Part shown: positions 1 through 11,812 of the stretch, one piece after another
Layout of the letters: each line of letters begins with the position of its first letter
Position numbering within the stretch: the first letter of the stretch is position 1
From: Sternotherus odoratus
Taxonomy: Eukaryota > Chordata > Testudines > Kinosternidae
Assembly: GCA_032164245.1 (NCBI GenBank)
Contig: JAVMKO010000004.1
Coordinates: 37,301,626 to 37,365,625, forward strand
Length of the DNA: 64,000 nt
Direction of reading: 5' to 3'
Translations under genes and position numbers: made by a program
The notes under the pieces: model-generated
Databases searched by the model: none
Told to the model about the DNA's origin: nothing
Seen by the model: the letters and a program-made list of their open reading frames with translations, nothing else

Positions 1-1132
1 TGATGTACCTATATTCAGATTCAGAGCAATCCTGGCAAAGGACAAATCTACTCATAACAACATAGAATCTGATGTCTGTTGCTATAATGAATGTAACTTC
101 CATGCAGCATTTGTTGTTAGGGAGTAAAAAAAAGAAAAGATAAAAACAGGGAAACATTCATTTTCAATTAAACATAGAGGACATAGAGTCTGACAGGATA
201 ATACACGATCTCTAAGAAAAAGGTAATTACATTAGCTCAGTGAACTACAATACAAATGGCTCATAGGTCTAAAAAAAGGACAACTGCTGGGAAGGCTAAT
301 TTAGCGAGAGTACAAAGTAAGCAATTTTTATTTGTAGCTGGAAACTTAGAACCTGGGTAAGCGAGTATTTGGATTAACAATAGTAATTCTTGAGAGTTCT
401 GGCATTCAAAATATTCATCCTTTAAAATCACTTAAATTGATCGGGTTTGTGTCAGAGCTGTTTCATTTTTATTGGGAAAGAAGTGGTTTTTAAACTGGGT
501 TTTTCTCTCTTTGTAAACGGAAAAACCTGGAACATATTAATTTGGCATGTTTCCAAGCAGTGAAACAGATTCCTAATGAAAAGTTGAACTTTTATTTTTG
601 CTTGGGATGGGACCTACAAAGGGATTTAAGCATTGGAATGATTTTATGTGCCTAGAAACTCCTGGAACAACGCTGTGATCCACAAAGCCTGACCGCAGGT
701 GCCTAGTCTCCCTGTACAATGAATGGGGATCCACAGAAGCCACCATACTAGGTGGGGAGACACCTAAGCTAGCCAGTGGGAGATACTGATCATAGGAGTT
801 TATGATAAGCATGCTTACCAGAATGCCTATCTTCCCCAGTTTGTGGATCACTCTGTGGCTTTGGTGCAAGATAGACATCCAGACTCCTAGAGCAAGGCAG
901 CACGGCGCATGTTGAGAGGTAGAAATACAGGTGCCTAGGGAACTCTTACCCTGAAAAACTTGGGTGCTGAGTGAGTTTAGGTGCTGATGGTTCAGTAGCA
1001 GTTCTATGGATTGCAGTGGAGCCAAAACTAGGACTTAGGTGCCCAAGTTGGGGATTCAGGCACCTAAATACTTTCTTGGTTCCTACCCCTTCTGCTTACC
1101 TTTCACTGTATATTTTTCACTCTGATGCTTAG
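1..1132 (+). other. JADE1 intron (partial), with an interspersed repeat
   Basis: Non-coding sequence upstream of the first JADE1 exon seen; it ends in an AG acceptor at 1131-1132. About 590-1065 looks like an old fold-back repeat: a segment near 678 (gatccacaaagc) recurs inverted near 840 (tttgtggatcac), and short motifs such as aggtgcctag and ggcacctaaat recur. I see no exon in the rest. The repeat call is weak. Confidence 0.4.
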
Positions 1133-1249
1133 GTGAGTATTGGCAGCCCAGAAAAGATGGAGCCCATAACCAAGGTCTCTCACATTCCCAGCAGTAGATG
1201 GGCATTAGTGTGCAGCCTTTGCAATGAGAAGATTGGGGCATCCATACAG
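1133..1249 (+). CDS. JADE1: JADE1, coding exon (start of extended PHD finger)
   Basis: This 117-nt exon is in phase 0 at both ends, between an AG acceptor (1131-1132) and a GT donor (1250-1251). It encodes 39 residues, starting [18 protein letters not shown] and ending NEKIGASIQ, which I recognise as JADE1 (PHF17). It carries the opening cysteines (VCSLC) of the extended PHD finger that follows the first PHD in JADE proteins. JADE1 is the chromatin-reading scaffold of the nuclear HBO1/KAT7-ING4/5-MEAF6 acetyltransferase complex and is known to bind pVHL. Roughly 290 upstream residues, including PHD1, lie before the window. The ORF continues past the donor into the intron, but that extension is not coding. 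JADE2 and JADE3 are the alternatives; the wording fits JADE1 best. Confidence 0.95.
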
Positions 1250-1483
1250 GTAATAAACCAACATGAATGTGTTTGTTATAGATGTAAATGTGAATTCAAT
1301 AAAACCTCCCTGATTCTCTTTCCAGTTTGCACAGAAAAATGTTGGTCTCTTCCCCAAATCTTAGCAGAGTTTTAATAGCAGGTAATGTTGGGAGGTTATA
1401 GTGTAGGGATTCCCAACTTTTACAAAATATATTTTGGTGTGTTTATCAGAACAAATATAAATAATGAAACCTGAACAATCATA

Positions 1484-1697
1484 CAGGCATGTTGCGTTTT
1501 ATGTGAGGGTTCGGTTCCGCGGTTTTCACGTAAAGCGAAAACCGCGTATAGCCAAACCCCATTGACTTCATTGGTGGGTCAAATCACCCACTCTAAAGAG
1601 TTTTTTATATTTTTAGTCCCGTCCCCCCCTTTTTTTTGGTCAACTACGTAAAGTGGAAATTGCCCAAGTTAAATGTGCGTAAAACCCAATATGCCTG
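1484..1697. mobile_element. Tc1/mariner-type miniature element (214 bp)
   Basis: The ends are inverted repeats: caggcatgttgcgttttatg at the left and, read from the right, caggcatattgggttttacg. Each end is flanked by TA (1482-1483 and 1698-1699), the target duplication of the Tc1/mariner superfamily. There is no coding capacity. The family name within the superfamily is not known to me. Confidence 0.7.
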
Positions 1698-2240
1698 TAC
1701 TCCCAATTCCCCTTGAAAATCTTCCCTCTGATGAGCAGCTTATTTTCAGAGATGGTGAACAATTGCAGCTAACACTGAAGGCAATTGGAATGAGAATGCT
1801 CAGCGCACTTCATAATAAGGCTGTGAATCAGGTGACTAAATATGGATTTAGGCACCTAATTTTAGATATCGCCCACTTTTAAACATATTGGCCTATGGAT
1901 CTACTAGGGATTAAAGTGAATTGCTAATGTCTGCTGTTGTGGTAAGGAAGGAGTTATACTACCATAGTCTTTTTGATTTAATAAATAATCAGGTATTCTC
2001 ATAAGTTGATCTTTTTAGTTCAGTTATGAGAATCTTGGACATTGAGCTCCAGAGTATGTAGGAAAGGAACAGTTTGCATGCTTAGAATTGGCTACAAAAT
2101 GCAAGTGAGTCATGAGCCACAAGCAGAGGAAATACAAGGCCCTTCTTCAGATGGTGATGAAAAGCCACAAATCTGGCAGATTTAGGTGGTGGCTGGCTTT
2201 GCAGATATTATGTATTCTCTCTAGAATCAAAGCTTCTGTC

Positions 2241-2381
2241 CCTGATTTTCCCATTGCCTTGCACCTTACAGAATCATTTACACATCTGTAAGGTAGCTGT
2301 CAAACACTAACATTTTGATGTTTATTCTCACTTCGCATAGGTGTAAATGACTGCAAGGTGCAAGGCAATGGGAGAATCAGG
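2241..2381. repeat. Short palindromic MITE-like repeat
   Basis: The segment at 2241-2278 (cctgattttcccattgcctt...) reappears inverted at 2341-2381, giving arms of about 40 bp around a 60-bp loop. This is a non-autonomous fold-back DNA element inside the JADE1 intron. The superfamily is unclear because I see no convincing target duplication. Confidence 0.6.
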
Positions 2382-3200
2382 CCCAGCGTGTTCAAGGAAA
2401 TAACTATCTCCATGTACAGTAAAGAATTAATCTTTGGCTATGTATCCAGCACTAAAGCAAGAACACCAATATCCTGCTTCCTATCACCACGTCACATTCT
2501 TGGCAAAATTCCAATATGGGTCATATACTTCCTAATTAGTTTCTCTCTAAAATTTCAATGGGTTGTGGATTCTTCACTTATTGTAAAATGTTCTGTGGTG
2601 TTGCAGTATGGTGTTAAACAGGATTGATCTGCCCCAGAGTAATCTGCATTTCAGAAGTGCGTGAAAAGGTTCCTTGTGTATAGACTACATCAGCTTGTGA
2701 AATGTATAAAGCACTTTGGGACCCTTCAGGATACAAGACAATATATAGATGTTATGGTAAGGGGTGTTAACTCTGAAAGCAGTTTTAGAATATGTAGAGA
2801 TCTACAGTACATATTGCTCAGATCCAAACCTTAGTTCTATTGGTATCACTGTGAGAAGGAGCACAGGTGTGTTTGAATGCATTTTAGAGCATGTGGTATC
2901 CTGCTTTTGTGCGGGGAAAGTAAGCCTAGCCCTAGATGACCTAATTGTATGCAGAGTTGTGCTGTCTAATTTTAAAAAAAAAATGTAGTAAAGCACTTTG
3001 AAGATGAAAAGTAAAGCTCCGAGTTTTGAGTTCACATCACCGGATTATGCCACTCTCTCACTTGTTCCTCTATCGCTGAGCTATTGCTGGTGTATGCTGT
3101 GAAAAGTTGAAAAAATAGTAGGTTAGCAGACATTCCAGTGCAATCTTTGTCTGTTTGTCAGACTTGTTTGCTGTTCCCACTTCAATTAAGGAATGAAATA

Positions 3201-4068
3201 CAGTAAACCCTCGATTTTGCAGACCTTGATTTAATGGACAAAATTTCCGGTCCATATTTCATATGTGAAAATTAACACGCTGTTAATTTTAAAATGTTTT
3301 TAACCAAGATTTGCTTATAATTAAATTAACAGGTTATTTTTTGTTATTAATTCACTGTTACAGTAGACTCCCGATTATCCGGGCGCGGGTTAACAAGGCT
3401 GAGGATTAACCGGGATGACTAAACCAGTCGGTAGGGGAAGCCCCAAAGCGGAGGCAGGCTCAGCCTTAGCGGCACTGCCGCTGCTTTGGGGCTTCTCCCA
3501 CTGGCCCCTTACGAGCTGGGGTCTCAGCCTGCTTCCAGCCTGGGTGTAGGAAACCTAGGCTGGCAGCGGGCTGAGACCCCGGCTGGCAGGAGCCTGGGGG
3601 GAAAGCCCAAAGCGGCAGCAGGGTGAGTGCTGAGCCCGCCCCGGCTTTGGGCTCTCTCCCCAGGCTCCTGCCACCTGCCCCACTCAGCTCCCGCTGACAG
3701 CCTGGGTTTCCTACACCCAGGCTAGCAGGGGAGCTGACTGGGGCAGGTGGTGGGACCACCACCATCCCCCCCCACCCCAGTAGATGCGTGATTATTCGGG
3801 ATTTTATTAACCGGGATTAAAGTTTTCCCAATCATCCCAGATAATCGAGAGTCTACTGTACAGAAAACTTTTCTGTGAAATTAAACTTTTCATACATACT
3901 TAATTTTAATTACACAAACGTGTCTACATAAGTAAAAACAGGTAAACTAACTAATTTGTCAATTTTTTAACATACGAATTCGGAAAACCTACTTTATTAT
4001 ATAACGGACTTTCAGCTTTAACGGACACCCCCTTGCCCGAATTAGTCCGTTATATCGAGGTTTTACTG
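3201..4068. mobile_element. pogo/Tigger-like DNA transposon relic (outer of nested pair)
   Basis: The left end reads cagtaaaccctcgattttgc and the right end, inverted, cagtaaaacctcgatataac. Both are flanked by TA (3199-3200 and 4069-4070). This terminal type is typical of Tc1/mariner elements of the pogo/Tigger group. AT-rich interior without a transposase frame. A second element (3361-3858) interrupts it, so the original was about 370 bp. Confidence 0.75.
3361..3858. mobile_element. Tc1/mariner-type element nested in the previous one
   Basis: The ends cagtagactcccgattatcc and, inverted from the right, cagtagactctcgattatct are flanked by TA at 3359-3360 and 3859-3860. The 498-bp element has a GC-rich core (3430-3780) with its own inverted segments built on tttcctacacccaggct and its complement. 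The core differs sharply in composition from the AT-rich outer element. The 99-residue frame on the minus strand here is a by-product of the GC-rich core. Confidence 0.78.
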
Positions 4069-4070
4069 TA

Positions 4071-5961
4071 ATGCACATACCAAGTAAAGAAAACTAATCT
4101 GTCCACTGTATTTTAATAAATAAACCAGGAATGTCCTCTGCCTCTTGGGAAATTTACATAATGGAGAGATCAAACTATTTTGTCTCCCGTTATTTGTTTG
4201 GGGTAACTCTGCAGCAGTTTCATACTGAATAAGGATTTTTTTTTGGTGTGTATTTTTTTATATCTTGCTCTGAAAACCTCTGTCTTCTGGAATAACAGAA
4301 TGGGATCTATATGCTGAGCAGCTGCCACTCTAGGCAGTTACACATTTTAAAAAATCATTGGGAGAAGTATTCTTGGTTCTAGTTTTCTGTGACAGCACCA
4401 AAGAGTATTAGGGGGTCTTTGTGATACTAGAAACATGAATGTGAGAGTATTCTCCTGGCCTATAAATACTTAAAATTTGTGCTGTTAAACTTTTAGATAG
4501 CAGGAAAAAAACCAGATGTGTGTAATAAGAAAGAAAAGAATCAAGTGAATGAGTGAAGGGAGAGGAGTCAGTTTCTCCAGATATGTTTTATGAGATGTTC
4601 ACACACATTTAAAAAGCGAGCTGCTTGGTGTGTACATAGGTTTGGGAAGAAAGCAGTTGCTGCAAGATGGGAAAAGCAAGACTGCATTTTCTTCCCAGTT
4701 CAGATTTCCTTCAGATGAAACAAGCTTTCCTCTCGACTCAACAAAAATTTAATTTGGATACAAGCAAATTATTGCAAGATCATGATAACATACAACTTGC
4801 TGCAAAAAGCACGTCTTTTGTGTTGCTTAATATCCAGCTGTGCTGCTGTTGTCCTGTTTGTCCACAAAGCATTTATTTGGAGGAGGCGAAAGGGCACAGA
4901 AGGTTTCACCATTTTTCATATCCCGTCTAAGTATTGATTTTATTAAAGAACATTTATCTGAAACCTCTGCAGTTTAAACTCTGTAGTATAAATTTATCTG
5001 ACATCTGGCTGCTGAGTCAACCTGAGCAGGAAAACCCAGAGGAGACAGATACTTGGCTTTGTTACAAAGGACTGTATAAATATCCTGCTGCAGTGCATTT
5101 CTCTTTAAGGTTAGATCACTTGGGTTAAGTATAGTTTAGTCCTGTCCTAGTTTGTCTGTGACAGTCCTTTCCACTTTTATTTCTCTATGTTGGGGCCAAG
5201 TCGCTAAGTCAAGAGGGGATTTTTAAAAAATGTATTTTTCAATTTATGGCTAGTTATAGCTATTAAAACATTGCAAAAGAAAGTTGGTTACAGTAAAAAT
5301 CAAGAGCTAAAGCAGTTTGGTTCCATGATAGCTGGATTCGGTGGGACATAGGGGAGAGCTTGGGAGATGACAAAAGCAGCAAACTAGTGCCTGACATAGT
5401 GAATGTCAGTGATGTAATACATGACATTCTCAATTAATGATAAAAGAAAAAATTCCACCTGGCCCTTGCTTTTTAAGTGGCACTTGTTCATTTGCTCGTT
5501 AATTTGCAAATGTGGCCAGTTCCAGGTGCTGTGAGAGATTTTAATTAAAGTATCAGAGTGGCTGGGAGCCACAGGGTATTTTCCTCTCTGGAGTGCTAGC
5601 ACAGCCAAAGGTGATTGTTTTGCCTGTCATGATATTGCTTTAAGTGACTAGCTCCAGTGACCACGAGAAACCTCCTTTTGTGGAGATGTTCATATTGAAT
5701 AGTATGATAAGCCTGGGGAGAAGTTAATCGCTCATGTCCGCTAGACCACTACCTTGTTGCTTGAACTGACAGCATTAAATGGCAAACCTAATAGTGAGAA
5801 AGTACTCATCTTAGATGCAAAACCTAATACTGTGATGTATTGTACCGCAGTTGCGCTAGGGTAAGCATTGATCTCAAAGGAGTCCTGGCTGTGCAGATAT
5901 TTTGTGCATAGTGTGACACTTTTTATTTAAAACATGTTTATTTTTAAAAAAAATTCTGCAG
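4071..5961 (+). other. JADE1 intron, no feature recognised
   Basis: Ordinary AT-rich intron sequence up to the acceptor at 5960-5961. Small open frames (such as 4667-4930) lack splice borders, family similarity or codon bias. I see nothing functional. Confidence 0.5.
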
Positions 5962-6492
5962 TGCTCGGTGAAAAACTGCCGAACAGCTTTTCATGTCACA
6001 TGTGCATTTGACCGTGGCTTGGAGATGAAGACGATCCTGGCGGAGAACGACGAGGTCAAGTTCAAGTCATACTGCCCCAAACACAGCTCCACCAAGAAGC
6101 TGGATGATGAAAACTTCAGTGAAAACACCAGCCAGGAGCATGAGAATGGGACACAGGACAGCTCCCCTTGTGCCCATTTAGAGCCCTTTCACAGCCTTGA
6201 TCAAAACCAAGAGGAGGCCCACAGAGTCAGCGTCCGCAAGCAGAAGCTCCAGCAGCTGGAGGACGAGTTCTACACATTTGTCAATGTCTTGGAAGTGGCA
6301 AAGGCCTTGCGGCTGCCTGAAGAGCTGGTGGAGTTCCTGTACCAGTACTGGAAGCTCAAGAGGAAAGGCAATTTCAACAAGCCCTTGATCACCCCAAAGA
6401 AAGACGAAGAGGACAATCTGGCCAAGCGGGAGCAGGATGTTTTGTTCAGGAGACTGCAGCTCTTCACACACCTCCGGCAGGATTTGGAGAGG
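5962..6492 (+). CDS. JADE1: JADE1, large exon (end of extended PHD finger and EPL1-like region)
   Basis: A 531-nt, 177-codon, phase-0 exon between ...ctgcag and GTAAAC. Residues 1-40 ([14 protein letters not shown]...CPKHS) supply the remaining zinc ligands of the extended PHD finger. A variable acidic and serine-rich stretch follows (about 45-75). Residues 82-176, with [26 protein letters not shown] and [15 protein letters not shown], form the strongly conserved EPL1/BRPF-like region that docks HBO1-type acetyltransferase partners. The peptide joins the previous exon (GASIQ|CSVKNC) and the next (DLER|VRNLTY) without a gap. Three shorter open frames overlapping it are shadows. Confidence 0.96.
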
Positions 6493-6730
6493 GTAAACTA
6501 ATACAAGCTTATGCTTTTAAGGAGAAGGTGCTGTGTTTGGTTAGCTCAGCTCACAATCTAAATCAATGATAATATATTCCCTTAGTTATTGCCACAGGAC
6601 ATGGGCAACCAAATTTTGTTCCAACCCAGTGTTCTGAAAATTGCATTGAAATTGTATAGAACAACACTTTGCAGCTTTCTTCTTTTGAATAGTGTGTGTC
6701 AGCCCTGGCAGTTAGTGCCCAGCTTCGGAT

Positions 6731-6781
6731 ATGTTAGACTATTATGACCCTTGCGGTCCCTTCTAACCCTAAGATTCTATG
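6731..6781 (+). repeat. CR1-type 3' tail
   Basis: The sequence around gacccttgcggtcccttc followed by attctatg is the hallmark 3' terminus of CR1 LINEs or of SINEs mobilised by CR1. The body upstream is too decayed to classify. Confidence 0.55.
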
Positions 6782-6782
6782 T

Positions 6783-7040
6783 CTTCACTGTAGCTGGGAG
6801 TGAGCCTCACAGCACAAGTAGATAGACTCACTAGCTCAGCTTGTGCTAGCATGCTAAAAAATAGCAGTGTGGATGTTGCAGCTTGGGTGACAGCTCAGAC
6901 TCTCTGGGTCTAAGCTCAGGTGGCTAGCCTGAGTCTCCACTAGTGCCACAACATCCACACTGCTCTTTTTAGCACACTACCTCACAAGTCTATCTACCTG
7001 GGCTGGGAGGCTTGCTCCCACCTGCTGTGTAGGTGTATAC
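6783..7040. repeat. Fold-back element (about 260 bp), hAT-like
   Basis: The arms at 6783-6895 and 6945-7035 are inverted copies: agcagtgtggatgttg in the left arm matches caacatccacactgct in the right, and agtagatagact matches agtctatctacc. This is a non-autonomous palindromic DNA element. No clear 8-bp duplication is seen, so the superfamily is inferred only. Confidence 0.55.
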
Positions 7041-7462
7041 TTTGTGAACTGCACTTCAGTATTGGTGACATCATGGGCTGTACTGCAGCCACCTCTGCCT
7101 AATACGATTTCAGTATCACAAGCAGTTAACTGGTGATACTTTCTCCTAGTGGTACTTGCCATTGATCCAATTTTTCAAACAAATGAAAAACCAATCACAG
7201 TCTTTCCTTGTGTCTTTGATGTGGAACTGGCTTGTTTTTACTTTGCTAATATAACAGTCTGAGGTCAGTATTTCACCAGAAATATGTGCATAATTTTTGA
7301 GTTAGAGTGTGGCATACCAATGGGCTGGGTTTTGAATGTTAAAGAGGGTAATTGAATGGTATCAGCTTGGTGTTTTATCCTTAGTCCATCTGCCTTAACA
7401 AGGATCTGAAATTGAACCGTTGCTCTTAGATTAACTGGTAGAGAGAGAGAGAGAGAGAGTTT

Positions 7463-8545
7463 TTTTAAGGCCAGCAGGGACCACTATGATTATATAATAT
7501 GGCCTCCTGTATAACCCAAGCCATACAACCTGACCCAGCAGTTCCTTTATCAGGTCCAAAAAACTTGTGGTTGAACTAGAGCATAAATTTTAGAAAGACA
7601 TACTGTCTTGATTTAGAGAGTTCAGGTGATGGAATCTACCTCAACCATTCATAAAAGTGTTCCAAGGCTAATATTACTCTTATTAGTAAACATTTCAATT
7701 AGAATTTTTCTAGTTTCAATTTCCAGTCAGTGTCCATTATGCATTTTGTAGTATCGGAAAACTTCTATCTCCATAGGCACTTAAAGGTTTTCAAGTCTCT
7801 TTGTAATCTTCTCGTTGAAGAGCTAAATAAGCTAAACTCCTTAAGTCTGTGTTCTCCAATTGTCACAAGTTATTCTTGTGTCATATTCTGCACCCTCTCC
7901 AATTTTATAACATTCTTTTAAAAGTCTGGACACATTATTCCAGCAATAGTCACACAAGTAATAGCGCCTGTCTCCTACAACTTGACATTCCTGTTTATAC
8001 ATTCAAAGGTTACATTAGCCCTTTTAACCACCGCTTGGAGTGGTAGGTAGTTCGTGTTCAGTTGATTATCTTCTAGTGTTCAGTTGATTATCTTCTAGTC
8101 TGACTCCTAAGTCCTTTTCAGAATTTTCACTTTTCAGGATATGGTCTCTCATACTATACATGACCTATGTTCACTGTTCCTAGATGTGGGACCTTGCTTG
8201 TTTACACCCAGCTTACCAAACAACCTAGTTCTGCATAGGTAACTTGTAATCATCATTATTTACAACTCTGCAAGTCTCTATCATCTGCAAATGGAGCTCA
8301 ATACAGGAGTAACTGGATGAAATTCTGTGGCCTGTGTTATACAGGAGGGCAAACTAGATAATCTAATAATGACCCCTTCTGGTCTTAAAAACTATTAACA
8401 TGATCATTGATAAAGTATGATTAGTACTGGCCTGAGAACCTATCCTTGTAGAACCCTACTAGAAACAACTATTCCCCATTAACACTGATGTTTTGAGATC
8501 AGTTAGCCAGCTTTTAATTTATTTAACATGCCATATTGAGTTTGT
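7463..8545 (-). mobile_element. CR1 LINE, 3' part, minus orientation
   Basis: Starts with the ttaaggccagcagggaccac motif, the complement of a CR1 3' end, and runs into degenerate RT-region sequence. The same wording recurs in the CR1 copy beginning near 36010 in this window (aaagccagaaggaatcac). It has no usable frame and is interrupted by a short + strand insertion at 8292-8398. Confidence 0.6.
8292..8398 (+). mobile_element. Short CR1-tailed insertion within the CR1 copy
   Basis: The segment ending atgaccccttctggtcttaa is a CR1-type 3' tail in the opposite orientation to its host CR1. The same tail occurs at 13640-13712 (atggacccttctggtcttaa). Probably a 5'-truncated LINE or SINE copy. Confidence 0.5.
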
Positions 8546-9104
8546 ACATTATTAACCTTTTAGACAGTATGTCATGCTGTAGTGAGTCAAAAGTCTCAGA
8601 GAAATTCATATATACTTCATCCACTAAATTTATAATCTCAGAGAAGTTTAGAGTTCATCAGAAAGATAACTCAGCTGTGATGATGGGGTATATAGCTACA
8701 AGTGTTGGGAGCAGCTTGTGTGGGATAGGAAAATAACCAGCCCCTCTTAGGCTCAGGTTGTGTGGGTTTGCCTCACATCTCCCTGCTTCTGCTGACTGCA
8801 ACCATCTTTTTTTGCTGTGTGCACTGGGGAGTATGGGCCTCGTTTTTCAGCCCACACAGAGCAGCAGGTGGCAGTGGACAGCAGGCAGAGGGCATGCAAC
8901 TGCTACCATGCCAAACTCATGACAGGAAGAGGAAAGCCAATCCCCCGGTGTGGTGACAATGGCACAGACTCAGGTTTGGGGTCATGGGGATTTGGGTCTA
9001 GGTGCCTAAAAATTAGGCAAGAACCTAAGGGTGAGTTTCTCTATTGTGATATTTTTGTGCAACTGGCCCAGTCAGCAACACAATCAGAAAAATATTTATT
9101 TTAG

Positions 9105-11185
9105 AAAACATTCTTCAAATGTGTCTCTGTGTGGATCCCACTGTAGGCACTCATGCATGCGTGATCAAATTTTCTTTTGACTAGCAGTGTGTCGATGCAG
9201 TGCGTGCTACCTCATACTCTCTCAGCCTCCCTCAGATCTTACTGTCCATGGCAGCAAGATCAAACGTAGCAAGCTAGTACTTAGCTCAGACTAAACTTCT
9301 GCAAAACCTTCTGCAAATCATCAGAAACACGTCTGATCTTTGGTTTTGACCAACATGAACTGATCACCAACTGTCTGGACTGAACTTCTCTGGTCAGACC
9401 CCTTTGTCCAGGGTTTCTCTAACGGCAGACTCTATTCTTTGATAGACTATCCCCCCTGAAGGATAGATACAGTAAGCATGCTTTCTGTCTGGAGAAATCA
9501 CACAATTCAAGCACATGACAATATGTTTATCCCCTTCTCTGTGAGGATTCAAAAGTCACAAGTTGGAAGGCTGAAACTTCACCTCCTGCAACAGTCTATG
9601 GAAAATCTCATCAAACTCAGGGGAAAAAAGCTCCAGAATCTAAATAATGGAGAAGCCAGCATCATCTGCTACCCCATTGAATAGACAAGCAATGTCTAAC
9701 ACCACTGTGGAGAACAGTGCCAAGGAAAAACCTGGTACTGACATTGGCACCAAAACTGAGCTGTTTTAATATGGAAACTGGTTCTTCTACCATCTCAGAA
9801 GTTAAGCACTGAAAGGGAATGTTCTGAGCACTCAGGCAGAAGCTCAAGAAGAAGCTTAGTGTCCTCCGATAAGAACAAACACAGCAAACCCTTCAGAGAA
9901 AGTCTTTCAAGTCCTCCCAGCATCAAGGGATGAAGAGAAAGAACAGACTGTGATGCAAAGGATTCTGCCAGCACTAACATTGACCCTGAACTTGAGGGGA
10001 TGAAGCTGAGGCAGAACCAGACATATACCAGCACCAATACAGACTCTGAAACTGAAAGCACCTTACACACTGGTGCTGCCCTTACAGGAAGTCTATTCCT
10101 CTTCACCATCACATACATTCTCCCTGTCATGAAGCAGGGAACCTTCTCTTCTAAGGTCTGCAGTTGGTACTGTTGAGAGACCTGTGGGCTAATCCTACAG
10201 GCCTCAGCTCGTCAAGACTCTCACTCAAAGATTTCCTTTTGAACTACTGTCTGAGTGCTCAATATGCCACCTTACTATCCATCAGTCCTGTGGCCATTAC
10301 ATCAGCACAGAGAGCAAGTGCCAAGCTCTGGTGCTTGGGCTGTCTCATACTTCCTTCCAAGGGGACAAAGTGGTGATGAAACCACCCCTCAATTTCATCC
10401 CTTCGGTGGTCTTGGAATTCTGCCTGAATTAATCCAACACCTTACCAATTGTCTTCTCAAAACTGCACTCAGCAGAAAAGCAATGAGATGTCTCCAAAGC
10501 CTTGCTCTGTTAGCTGAACAAGACAAAGCCTTTTAGATTGTCTCCCCATCTCATTATGGCAATATCTGGCGCAAGCCATCTTATCACAGAGACTCACTAA
10601 GTGGATCACACAGTGCATTTCCACCTGCTGTCAGATTGCTGGTTAGTATTTCCCTTCGAAAGTCTGTTCCAATCTCAGATCTGCTAGGCAGCTATGTAGA
10701 GTGATTTAGCATCTTGTAAAACATTTTTTTTACATTTGCCAAGCTCAGGAGAACAGTACTACATTCTCTGACTGCAGCTGAAGTTTCTAACTCACACCAT
10801 ACTTGGGAGGCTACTGCTTGCCAGTTATCTATTGTAGGTTCCACACGGACTACAACGGCTCAAAGAACAAGTTATTTACAACAGCTCAAAAACTCACAAT
10901 TAATATAGTCACTGTGGATCCTACACTCTTTCCTCTATCCTCCCTTTTCTGAGTCTCCTGCTACCACAGGCTTTTAATTGAGGGAAATGAGGAAGTCATG
11001 GGCAACCCCATTCTATGTTCTTGCATGGACAAAGACATATGGAAACACAGAGCGCATGCACAGCCCTGATGAACACTGCTAGTAGGGCGAAAAAAATCCA
11101 CTCTCACATGCATGAAGTATATGTGCTTTTATAGTGGGATCTACACTGATTATAACATCTTGAAGACTCAGTTACTGTAGGATAA
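9105..11185 (+). mobile_element. DIRS-like relic, apparently non-autonomous
   Basis: The ends are related inverted repeats: gtgtggatcccactgtaggc near 9130 against agtgggatctacac near 11140 (complement gtgtagatcccact), each with an atgcatg segment nearby. Near 10570-10650 the + frame gives LTKWITQCIS, resembling the LSAWITSCIK segment of the tyrosine recombinase in the intact DIRS of this window. A ttccacacggactacaac motif near 10837 may be the internal complementary region. Coding sequence between is broken throughout. At about 2.1 kb it is far shorter than a 6-kb autonomous DIRS. Confidence 0.55.
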
Positions 11186-11694
11186 GTAACTCTTACAGAG
11201 CCTAGTGAACAATTTAGAATGGGGTTTCACTTCCAGTTCTTTCAACAGTCATGCTAGGTCTGTAATCCAGTGTCATATATAGGAGCCCTTCTGCATGTAT
11301 TAATTGACCCAAATGAGACTAAAATGGAAGGTTCGTGAAGGACACTCTCACAAGAGCCCAATTTTTGAGTTAATAAGCTATTAAGCTTATAATTTAAAAG
11401 GTGTATGTGTGTGTTTGTATCCAATAGCAGAGAGATGTGGGTATGGTCCTCAAAGATCCCTCATTTCTCCTTTTACTTTCACCTCCAACTTCAAAGACCT
11501 CATGTTGTGGCTACCTTCTCTCTATGCAGCCAGGGTTCAATGATTCTCTGAGCATCAAATATGGTAGAGAAGGACACTTAGGAGTGTGATACATTGCCTC
11601 TAAATTAGGTTCTGGATTCTGACCAGGCCAGCCTGGTACAGTTTATAGTTTTACTATCATGAAGCTCTGTGACATTATTATTTGCATTTTCTAG

Positions 11695-11812
11695 GTTCGG
11701 AATCTGACCTACATGGTGACCCGAAGGGAGAAGATTAAGAGATCTGTTTGTAAAGTCCAGGAACAGATCTTCAGTCTCTACACAAAACTTATGGATCAAG
11801 AAAGAGGTTCAG
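11695..11812 (+). CDS. JADE1: JADE1, penultimate coding exon
   Basis: A 118-nt exon between ctag (11691-11694) and GTATGT. It starts in phase 0, ends with one base of a glycine codon, and encodes 39 residues including [17 protein letters not shown] and [12 protein letters not shown]. This basic and helical segment closes the conserved scaffold region of JADE1. The split codon is completed by GT at the start of the last exon, giving Gly, as expected for the family. No other exon is needed between this and either neighbour. Confidence 0.95.

Larger units (their letters stand above)
6493..11694 (+). other. JADE1 intron with several repeats
   Basis: A 5.2-kb intron (GTAAAC donor, ctag acceptor). 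Its repeats are listed separately: CR1-type tails, a fold-back element, a CR1 and a DIRS-like relic. A (GA)n run lies at 7441-7459. Nothing in it looks coding for JADE1. Confidence 0.7.
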
